Assembly (NCBI RefSeq): GCF_002432345.1
Contig: NZ_DJDT01000071.1
Coordinates: 1 to 11,912, forward strand
Length of the DNA stretch: 11,912 nucleotides
From: Pedobacter sp. UBA5917
GTDB taxonomy: Bacteria > Bacteroidota > Bacteroidia > Sphingobacteriales > Sphingobacteriaceae
Direction: 5' to 3'
How positions within the stretch are numbered: position 1 is the stretch's first letter; each line of letters opens with the position of its first letter. The translations under genes and the position numbers were made by a program. Below are positions 5,883-11,912 of the stretch, piece after piece. The notes under the pieces are model-generated. The model was given only the letters and a program-made list of their open reading frames with translations. It was not told the DNA's origin and made no database searches.

Positions 5883-7889
5883 ATGGATTTTAAAGCACAA
5901 ATATTGGCAGGTATTCCTTCGGTTTTACCCGCAAAAAAAAACAGGAATGCACAGTTGAGCCATGCGCCCGTTAGGAAAGCGGTTTTAAATGCCGAGGAGA
6001 AAAAGCTGAGCATTAAAAATGCCCTTCGCTATTTCCCTAAAGCGTGGCACCAGGAACTTGCACAAGAGTTTTTGCATGAGCTGGAAAGTTACGGACACAT
6101 TTACATGTACCGTTTTATGCCAGATTATACCATTTATGCAAGGCCAATAGCCGAATATCCGTCTCAAAGCCCACATGCTGCGGGCATTATGTTAATGATC
6201 CAGAATAACCTGGATCCGGCTATTGCGCAACACCCTGAAGAATTGATTACCTATGGTGGCAATGGTAGCGTGTTCCAAAACTGGGCGCAGTATCTCATTA
6301 CCATGCAATACCTCGCGGTAATGACCGATAAACAAACGTTGAACATTTATAGCGGTCATCCACAGGGTTTATTCCCTTCCGGTACCGCTGCTCCGCGTGT
6401 GGTGGTAACCAATGGGATGATGGTGCCCAATTACTCTTGTCCAGAGGATCTTGAAAAATTTAACGCCTTAGGCGTAACGCAATACGGCCAAATGACCGCT
6501 GGTTCTTATATGTATATCGGTCCGCAGGGCATTGTGCACGGTACAGCGATTACTTTGATGAACGCTTTCCGTAAGAAAGGTTTCTACGGAGAAGACGTAG
6601 CTGGTAAAATATTTTTAACAGCGGGTTTAGGCGGCATGAGCGGCGCCCAAACCAAAGCCGGCAATATTGTGGGTTGCATTACGGTATGTGCCGAGGTAAA
6701 TCCAAAAGCAGCAGGCAAAAGGCACGAACAGGGTTGGGTAGATGAGCTGATCGATAATTTAGATGAATTGGTTAAAAGGGTCTCGCTTGCCCAAAAAGAA
6801 AAGGAAACAGTATCGTTGGCTTTTATCGGCAACATTGTGGATGTTTGGGAGCGTTTCGATCAGGAAAATATCGAAATCACCATTGGTTCTGATCAAACCT
6901 CACTTCACAATCCATATTCGGGCGGTTATTATCCGGTAGGATTAAGTTTCGAAAAGGCCAATGAAATGATGGCTAATAGTGCCGATCAGTTTAAGATTTC
7001 CGTTCAGTATTCATTGAAAAGGCAAGCGGTCAGCATTAATAAACACACGGCAAAGGGAACATACTTTTTCGACTACGGTAATGCTTTTTTACTCGAATGC
7101 AGCAGGGCAGGGGCCGATGTAATGTCGACAAATGGAGTTAGTTTCAAATATCCATCTTATGTTGAGGATATTTTGGGCCCATTGTGCTTCGATTACGGTT
7201 TTGGTCCGTTTAGATGGGTTTGCGCTTCGGGAAATGAAAAAGATCTTGATATAACCGATCGCATTGCGAAAGAAGTGATGGAAGAAATTAAACTTACGGC
7301 GCCTTCAGAAATACAGCAGCAGTTACAGGATAACATTAACTGGATTGTAGCTGCTAAGGAAAACAGGTTGGTAGTAGGATCAAAAGCAAGGATTTTGTAT
7401 GCCGATGCAGAAGGTAGGGCGAAAATTGCACTCCGCTTTAACGAAGCCATTAAAACTGGCGAATTATCGGCCCAAGTGATTTTGGGTAGGGATCATCACG
7501 ATGTAAGTGGAACAGATTCGCCTTTTAGGGAAACGAGTAATATTTACGATGGAAGTAGGTTTACGGCCGATATGGCCATCCATAATGTGATTGGCGATAG
7601 TTTTAGGGGTGCAACCTGGGTATCGATCCATAATGGAGGAGGCGTTGGCTGGGGCGAAGTAATTAACGGCGGATTCGGTATGGTGTTGGATGGAACGGTT
7701 GAGGCGGCAGAAAAACTGCAGAATATGCTTTTTTACGATGTAAATAACGGAATTGCCAGGCGAAGCTGGGCACGTAACGAAGAAGCACGTTTTGCCATTG
7801 AACGCGAAATGCAACGTACCGGGACTTTAAAAATCACCATGCCAAATATAGTTGATGAAGAGGTGATGGATGGTTTGGGGATAGGTTAG
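5883..7889 (+). CDS. hutU: urocanate hydratase (long form)
   Basis: This NAD+-dependent urocanase converts urocanate to 4-imidazolone-5-propionate, step two of histidine degradation. I chose the ATG at 5883 (668 aa) over the in-frame TTG at 5874. Family motifs are all present: YGGNGSVFQNWAQY (124-137), GHPQGLFPS, MTAGSYMYIGPQGIVHG (about 204-220), the dinucleotide loop TAGLGGMSGAQ (246-256), GSDQTSLHNPYSGGYYPVGL, DYGFGPFRWVCASG with the conserved cysteine, RDHHDVSGTDSPFRET (from 536) and HNGGGVGWGE (583-592). It is about 110 residues longer than the roughly 555-aa proteobacterial enzymes. The N-terminal extension and the wording of the late motifs recall the ~676-aa animal urocanase. It lies 19 nt after hutH. 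hutI and hutG do not follow, so later steps are encoded elsewhere. Confidence 0.97.
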   Translation: MDFKAQILAGIPSVLPAKKNRNAQLSHAPVRKAVLNAEEKKLSIKNALRYFPKAWHQELAQEFLHELESYGHIYMYRFMPDYTIYARPIAEYPSQSPHAAGIMLMIQNNLDPAIAQHPEELITYGGNGSVFQNWAQYLITMQYLAVMTDKQTLNIYSGHPQGLFPSGTAAPRVVVTNGMMVPNYSCPEDLEKFNALGVTQYGQMTAGSYMYIGPQGIVHGTAITLMNAFRKKGFYGEDVAGKIFLTAGLGGMSGAQTKAGNIVGCITVCAEVNPKAAGKRHEQGWVDELIDNLDELVKRVSLAQKEKETVSLAFIGNIVDVWERFDQENIEITIGSDQTSLHNPYSGGYYPVGLSFEKANEMMANSADQFKISVQYSLKRQAVSINKHTAKGTYFFDYGNAFLLECSRAGADVMSTNGVSFKYPSYVEDILGPLCFDYGFGPFRWVCASGNEKDLDITDRIAKEVMEEIKLTAPSEIQQQLQDNINWIVAAKENRLVVGSKARILYADAEGRAKIALRFNEAIKTGELSAQVILGRDHHDVSGTDSPFRETSNIYDGSRFTADMAIHNVIGDSFRGATWVSIHNGGGVGWGEVINGGFGMVLDGTVEAAEKLQNMLFYDVNNGIARRSWARNEEARFAIEREMQRTGTLKITMPNIVDEEVMDGLGIG

Positions 7890-7911
7890 GGTTGTAGAAA
7901 AAATCATTGTT

Positions 7912-7993
7912 GTCATTCTGAACGCAGTGAAGAATCTTTATGTATTAAAGTCTTGGCTTGAATAAAAAGATTCTTCGTTGCACTCAGAATGAC
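7912..7993. repeat. inverted-repeat element 1 (dispersed palindromic type)
   Basis: A 28-nt left arm (7912-7939, GTCATTCTGA then GAAGAATCTTT) pairs with a 28-nt right arm (7966-7993). The middle four mismatches are G/A and C/T pairs, giving 24 of 28 identical, and the loop is 26 nt. I recognise this wording as a repeat scattered through many Bacteroidetes genomes. Lying 22 nt after hutU and ahead of a convergent gene, the hairpin could also end transcription from both sides. Confidence 0.8.
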
Positions 7994-8003
7994 ATATAAA
8001 AAA

Positions 8004-8086
8004 CGTCATCTCAACCTAAATGTCCTGAATATTCGGGAGAGAGATCTATCTTGCATGAAAGACCCTGAAACAAGTTCAGGGTGACG
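8004..8086. repeat. palindromic element 2 with terminator-like hairpin
   Basis: The element is bounded by CGTCA (8004-8008) and TGACG (8082-8086). Inside are a near-perfect palindrome around 8023-8037 (CCTGAATATTCGGG) and a strong hairpin CCCTGAA-ACAAG-TTCAGGG (8063-8081). The CCTGAAACAAGTTCAGGG wording is typical of interspersed repeats. It lacks a T tract, so classical terminator activity is uncertain. Confidence 0.68.
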
Positions 8087-8113
8087 ATCGCATGAGGAAA
8101 ATGAAGCTGTAAA

Positions 8114-8157
8114 CCTCTGTGTCCTCTGTGAAAATCTCTATGTACTCGGTGGTTAAA
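8114..8157. repeat. CTCTGTG-type dispersed repeat, element 3
   Basis: It contains CTCTGTG twice (8115-8121 and 8124-8130), then a decayed third unit (CTCTATGTACTCGGTGG) and TTAAA. I recognise this as a short low-complexity repeat seen between genes in many bacterial genomes. It ends 10 nt from the kinase stop. Confidence 0.5.
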
Positions 8158-8167
8158 ACGCGAATAG

Positions 8168-10663
8168 TTAGTTTAAAGGCAACGTAAAGTGAAATACGGA
8201 ACCTTTACCTTCTTCACTTTCGGCCCAAATTTTACCATGATGCCTTTCTATAATTTCGGCGCTTAAATAAAGCCCAATCCCGAAACCCGAAATGGTATGG
8301 TTACCTTTTACGCGGTAATAACGTTCAAACAGTTTATCAATATCTTCGGGTTTTATACCGATGCCTTCATCTTTGATCTGAACTTCGACTTCTTTATCGG
8401 ATAATTGGCAGGTTACTTCGATTTTAGTCCCATTATCTGAGTATTTCAATCCGTTACTGATAAGGTTTGATATTACATTTCCGATTTTGTCGCGGTCGGC
8501 ATGGATCGTTACTTCACAAGTTGGATTTAATATAATCTGATGCGAAGATTGGGAAATATAGGTTTCCTCAATGGTTTCTTTTAGCAACTCGTCTAAGTTA
8601 AAATCCGTTTTTTCGATCAATAATTTGCCCGATTCCAGTCTCGATACATTTAAGAAGCCGTTAATCATGGTGGTCATTTTCCTGATCTGGCTATGCGCTT
8701 TATCTAAGGCAATAATGGCATAATTATCTTCATCTTTTTTGGCTTTGCGCTGCAGAACCTGTACAAAACCGTTAATAGCGGTTAAAGGTGTCTTTAGCTC
8801 ATGACTCACCATGCCGATAAAGTCGTTTTTCCGGAGTTCATCGAGCTTTTGCTCTGTGATATCAATAAACAATCCGGAATATTCGGTTGCATTTCCATGC
8901 TGATCTACAAACACCCTTCCGGTAGCCCTTACCCATTTTTCTTCACCGGTAATTAAATTGTTGATCGGATATTCGGTATCGCTCGATGAATGTGTGGCCA
9001 ATGCATTTGTTAAGGCGGTATTTACCATGCTGTGGTAATCGGGGTTGATGGCCTGCATAATGGCTTCCATTTCTGCCGGTTGATCTAAAGGAAGACCCAA
9101 CAAGTTTTTAACAAAACCCGACATGCTTATTTCAAGCGTTTTTGGATCAATGCTCCAGGTACCCATTCTACCGGTTTCTATCGCCTGACGTAATTTCTCC
9201 TCACTATCAGATAACCTATTCACATATTGGATCAGGTCTTCGTGGGTTTGTGCAAGTTCTTCGTTGGTAGTGGCCAGTTCCTCATTTGCTGCTGCCATTT
9301 CCATATTGATATCCTGAAGTTCTTCCTGGTAAAGTTTACGTTCTGTAATATCCGGACTTACAGTAGCCATGGCAATTACCTCATCGTCTGCTTCATTTTT
9401 AATGGCAAAACCATTCCATTCAATCCAAAAAGGTTTTCCGGTTTCTTCATTCCAGAAACGGATTTCTTCCCTGAAATTCCGATTGTGCTGAATGCCCGGG
9501 AATAGTAATTCTGCTGTTCCTCGGTCCTCGGGGAAAACACAGTCTAAAATTGTTCTGTTGGTGATACTTTTCCAGCCCAGTTTTTTTATAGCCGCAGGAT
9601 TTAGGTATTGGATAGATAAATCCAGATCTACCAGACCTATAAATTCAGAGCTGGCTTCAATCAGTTTGCTCAGGTTTAAGCGCTCCAGTTCAATTAATTT
9701 TCTCTCCGTTATATCCACACACGAACTGATATAACCTGCAAAAGATCCATCAGCATCGAAACGCGGTGTGGCACTGGCCAATAACCAACGGTATTGATCA
9801 TTTTTATCGAGTATCCTTAACTCACCCGTAAATGCAGTTTTTGCATCAAAGGCATCCAGGTAGATATTGAGGTATTTATCACGGTCTTCCGGATGGATCA
9901 GGTCGGCCCAACCAAAAGCCAATAAGTTTTCGATTGATTTACCTGTTAAATCCGTCCATGATTTATTAAAATAAACTGCATTTCCATTTTCATCACCAAC
10001 GCCGATAAAAATATCGGTGCCCTCGGCCATGGTTTTAAAGCGTTTTTCGCTTTCCGAAAGTTGGTTAAAACGTTCTAAAACGCGTAATTCCAATTCGTTA
10101 TTTAAAACATGCAGCCTTTCCTGCGTTTCCTGTAGTTCTTCGTTTGTGGCAACAAGCTCTTCGTTGGTTGCAGCAAGTTCCTCCACTGTGGCAGCCAATT
10201 CCTCGTTTAAAGCCTGTTCGCGTTCCAAAGCTTCTGCCTTTTCCCGTTCCCTTTCTACCGCTTCCTGCCTTAGCACGCGCTCACTTACATCAATTGCGGT
10301 GTGTAAAATACAGATGGTTTTTCCTTCATGATCTTTTACTGCACGGTACTCAAAATCAAAATAGAAGGTCTGTATTTTACCATCGATTTCGAGGTCTGCC
10401 GCTGTATCTTTTCCTGAAATTACCAGCCCTTCCAGCCACACCTTTCTGAACATTTCGATAAATGGCTGACCTTTTAACTCGGGAAGGGCATCTTCAAGCG
10501 ATTTACCGATCACACGCCTATCCTTGCCCCAGATTCTTAACATGGCATCGTTTGCAGCCTGTATTATAGCCGTTTCCCCAACATGTACCGCTGTGGCAGT
10601 ATGGGTTAAATTAAAAACTTCTAATAATTGATCGTTGCTTAAAAGATGAATGGACTGACTCAT
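8168..10663 (-). CDS. multi-PAS cytoplasmic sensor histidine kinase
   Basis: This 831-aa kinase has no signal peptide or membrane segment. In order it has PAS-1 (~14-130), a coiled coil (~133-205) built from seven-residue units such as NEELVAT, PAS-2 (~205-325, ending VDITERK), PAS-3 (~332-445, ending PDITERK), a second short coiled coil (~445-482), PAS-4 (~487-607, ending IDITEQK), then HisKA and HATPase. Phosphoacceptor His621 is in SHELKTP. ATP-site boxes are NLISNGLKYS (733-742), DEGIGI (765-770), FERYYR (779-784) and GFGIGLYL (793-800). All key residues are present, so it should be active. Signal and partner are unknown; PAS domains sense small ligands, redox or light via cofactors, and none can be assigned here. 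No response regulator is adjacent, so it is an orphan kinase. The ATG at 10663 begins the natural N-terminus. Its link to the hut genes is unproven. Confidence 0.94.
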   Translation of the reverse strand: MSQSIHLLSNDQLLEVFNLTHTATAVHVGETAIIQAANDAMLRIWGKDRRVIGKSLEDALPELKGQPFIEMFRKVWLEGLVISGKDTAADLEIDGKIQTFYFDFEYRAVKDHEGKTICILHTAIDVSERVLRQEAVEREREKAEALEREQALNEELAATVEELAATNEELVATNEELQETQERLHVLNNELELRVLERFNQLSESEKRFKTMAEGTDIFIGVGDENGNAVYFNKSWTDLTGKSIENLLAFGWADLIHPEDRDKYLNIYLDAFDAKTAFTGELRILDKNDQYRWLLASATPRFDADGSFAGYISSCVDITERKLIELERLNLSKLIEASSEFIGLVDLDLSIQYLNPAAIKKLGWKSITNRTILDCVFPEDRGTAELLFPGIQHNRNFREEIRFWNEETGKPFWIEWNGFAIKNEADDEVIAMATVSPDITERKLYQEELQDINMEMAAANEELATTNEELAQTHEDLIQYVNRLSDSEEKLRQAIETGRMGTWSIDPKTLEISMSGFVKNLLGLPLDQPAEMEAIMQAINPDYHSMVNTALTNALATHSSSDTEYPINNLITGEEKWVRATGRVFVDQHGNATEYSGLFIDITEQKLDELRKNDFIGMVSHELKTPLTAINGFVQVLQRKAKKDEDNYAIIALDKAHSQIRKMTTMINGFLNVSRLESGKLLIEKTDFNLDELLKETIEETYISQSSHQIILNPTCEVTIHADRDKIGNVISNLISNGLKYSDNGTKIEVTCQLSDKEVEVQIKDEGIGIKPEDIDKLFERYYRVKGNHTISGFGIGLYLSAEIIERHHGKIWAESEEGKGSVFHFTLPLN

Positions 10664-10750
10664 TATGGGACTTTATGGGATAATCTAAAATAAATATTCT
10701 ACCTGATTTTCAAAATAATTTATGGCACATATACAAGCGTCGGATGTAGA

Positions 10751-11653
10751 CTATATACTAACCATAACCTCCTTAAAAAGGTTTTTAATTACATGAATTT
10801 CAGTAGCGTACTGTGTGTTTTTTCTACAGCCAAAATATAAGGTGTTTTTTAGCGGAGTGCTACCTTCCCAAATTACTTTAATTTTTTCTTCTTCTACCTC
10901 TTTTTTGCAAAGAAAATCGGGGATAATGGCCAAACCCTTTCCACCCGACAGGCAGCGTACGATGGAGTTGAGGTTCGGAACGATATAATTTGGCCTAAAA
11001 TCGGCCCGTTTCCCAAAATTAAGTTGCCAAAAGCGTAATAAATGCTCCATATCACCTGCTGTGCCGTACCATTTCTGCTGTTTCAACCATTCTTCCATAG
11101 CGGTTAAATCATTTTTTTTGGCCAGCGAGGTGAAAACCTGTCCATCGGTTTCTATTCCACCTACCAATACAATGGTTTCAGATGAAAATGCCTCATGTTC
11201 TATATTGGGCGAATTCCCCTTTTGCGGGGTAATAATCAGGTCCAAAATCCCTTTGTCCAGTTGATCGAGCATTTCGGGATATTCGCCAAAACGGATAATT
11301 ACATTAAATGGAAGGGTAGATATATATTGCTCCAAAGTGATCTGAAAGGTTTCGAAACACATGCCCACACTAATGGTTGGCGTATGTTTCTCCGTACTTT
11401 TTTGAAAATGTTTTTCGGCATCTTCGAGTTTTGCAAGCGGCTCTAATATAAAATTATACAGTACTTTTCCTTTTTCGGTAGGGATCATTTTCCGGCCCGT
11501 ACGTTCGAAGAGTTTATAACCTACATAACTTTCTAACGAACTTAAATGTAAACTCACTCCGGGTTGCGAAATAAACAAACTTTCGGCTGCACCGGTTAAA
11601 GTGCCAGTTTTATAAATCGCCTTAAAGCTTCTGTACCATTCTAAATTAACCAT
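10751..11653 (-). CDS. LysR-type transcriptional regulator, divergent from the mdaB-like gene
   Basis: This is a 300-aa protein. I start it at the ATG at 11653 (MVNLEWYRSFKAIYKTG) rather than the in-frame TTG at 11680, because this gives the standard LysR N-terminus. The winged HTH covers about 5-60 (TGTLTGAAESLFISQPGVSLHLSSL), followed by a linker helix. The effector domain begins near PTISVGMCFETF (about 91) and keeps the late GGKGLAIIPDF motif. It sits 99 nt from the divergent quinone-reductase gene, its most likely target; a redox or quinone signal is plausible but inferred. It is clearly a different subgroup from the LysR protein beside hutH. It is on the same strand as the kinase downstream, but an 87-nt gap separates them. 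Confidence 0.93.
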   Translation of the reverse strand: MVNLEWYRSFKAIYKTGTLTGAAESLFISQPGVSLHLSSLESYVGYKLFERTGRKMIPTEKGKVLYNFILEPLAKLEDAEKHFQKSTEKHTPTISVGMCFETFQITLEQYISTLPFNVIIRFGEYPEMLDQLDKGILDLIITPQKGNSPNIEHEAFSSETIVLVGGIETDGQVFTSLAKKNDLTAMEEWLKQQKWYGTAGDMEHLLRFWQLNFGKRADFRPNYIVPNLNSIVRCLSGGKGLAIIPDFLCKKEVEEEKIKVIWEGSTPLKNTLYFGCRKNTQYATEIHVIKNLFKEVMVSI

Positions 11654-11697
11654 AACTTTACTATTATAATTCTGATACAAAGCTATGAATTAACTTG

Positions 11698-11729
11698 TTT
11701 TAATAATAGGTATTGCCTGATTAATTTTG
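11698..11729 (+). promoter_or_regulatory. Bacteroidetes-type promoter of the mdaB-like gene
   Basis: TAATTTTG (11722-11729) fits the -7 consensus TAnnTTTG, with a TTTT at 11698-11701 twenty bases upstream as a three-of-four match to TTTG. The interval holds an imperfect dyad (TAAT-AGG...CCT-GATTA, 11703-11724) that could be the site of the divergent LysR protein. Confidence 0.42.
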
Positions 11730-11752
11730 TCTTATCAAAATAGAAAAACGAA

Positions 11753-11912
11753 ATGACAAAAATATTCATCATCAACGGGGGACAAAAATTTGGACACTCC
11801 GGTGGAAAATTCAACGAAACAATAGCTGATGCAACAGCCGGTTTCTTTTCTTCATTAGAAGATTTCGAAGTTAAAACAACCAACATCAACCACGATTACG
11901 ATCCTGCTGAAG
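11753..11912 (+). CDS. mdaB: MdaB-like NAD(P)H:quinone oxidoreductase, 3'-partial
   Basis: Fifty-three codons are visible before the right edge. They read MTKIFIINGGQKFGHSGGK, then FNETIADA and a second strand ending in HDYDPAE. This is the start of a flavodoxin-like fold: strand one followed by the FMN/FAD-phosphate loop. It closely follows the opening of E. coli MdaB (strand, IING, KFAHS, then DYD) as I recall it. MdaB enzymes reduce quinones by two electrons with NAD(P)H and FAD, limiting oxidative stress. The ATG at 11753 has an A-rich leader (GAAAAACGAA). It is divergent from a LysR regulator, the usual arrangement for an inducible reductase. With only a third of the protein visible, another NAD(P)H-dependent flavodoxin-fold oxidoreductase remains possible. 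Confidence 0.78.
   Translation, partial: MTKIFIINGGQKFGHSGGKFNETIADATAGFFSSLEDFEVKTTNINHDYDPAE

Noticed and set aside
7464..7814. 116-codon open frame on the minus strand
   Set aside because: It lies antisense within hutU and shows no recognisable motif.
9233..10210. CRISPR-like or tandem DNA repeat
   Set aside because: The 21-bp periodicity is coding heptad repetition inside the kinase; there are no spacers.
10017..10331. Ser/Ala-rich plus-strand frame with repeated units
   Set aside because: The repetition is the complement of the heptad-repeat coiled coil of the kinase, not a gene.
10711..10718. -7 box for the kinase gene (minus strand)
   Set aside because: CAAAATAA is one base off the reverse complement of TAnnTTTG and has no correctly spaced -33 partner.

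Overview
The window looks like chromosome from a member of the Bacteroidetes, most likely a Sphingobacteriaceae genus such as Pedobacter. This is inferred from near-consensus Bacteroidetes -7 promoter boxes (TAnnTTTG) upstream of hutH and the mdaB-like gene, A/T-rich leaders without Shine-Dalgarno sequences, the long form of urocanate hydratase, a multi-PAS soluble histidine kinase, and dispersed repeats of the GTCATTCTGA...GAAGAATCTTT type. No rRNA or tRNA fixes the taxon.

Left part (1-3341), an accessory toxin-immunity island, visibly more AT-rich than the rest. It holds two toxin-tip cassettes. Each starts with the same ~100-bp DNA encoding the last strands of a Hint-type pretoxin domain (core residues NYFVTEDGVLVHNG), then switches abruptly to an unrelated toxin domain followed by its own candidate immunity gene. 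Cassette 1 encodes a probable PD-(D/E)xK-fold nuclease and may be the C-terminus of a full-length polymorphic toxin running off the left edge. Cassette 2 encodes a probable HNH/EndoVII-like nuclease and is an orphan, because a stop lies in frame just upstream of the Hint remnant. A second, longer duplication (901-1410 and 2643-3153) follows each cassette: the 3' end of immunity gene 1, a 144-nt non-coding spacer with a hairpin, and a 152-aa putative immunity gene. That gene is intact after cassette 2 but frameshifted and truncated after cassette 1. A further immunity-gene remnant, possibly SUKH/SMI1-KNR4, lies at about 1434-1608. The layout records toxin-tip swapping by recombination.

Middle part (3358-7889), histidine catabolism. 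A LysR-type regulator is divergent from hutH (histidine ammonia-lyase) and hutU (urocanate hydratase), which form a two-gene operon converting histidine to urocanate and then imidazolonepropionate. The regulator-hutH gap holds a perfect 7-4-7 palindrome and a Bacteroidetes-type -7 box. hutI, hutG and ftcD are not in the window.

The 278-bp gap after hutU (7890-8167) is filled by three different dispersed-type repeats.

Right part (8168-11912): a large cytoplasmic four-PAS sensor histidine kinase without an adjacent response regulator, a second LysR-type regulator, and, divergent from it, the first 53 codons of an MdaB-like NAD(P)H:quinone oxidoreductase cut by the right edge.
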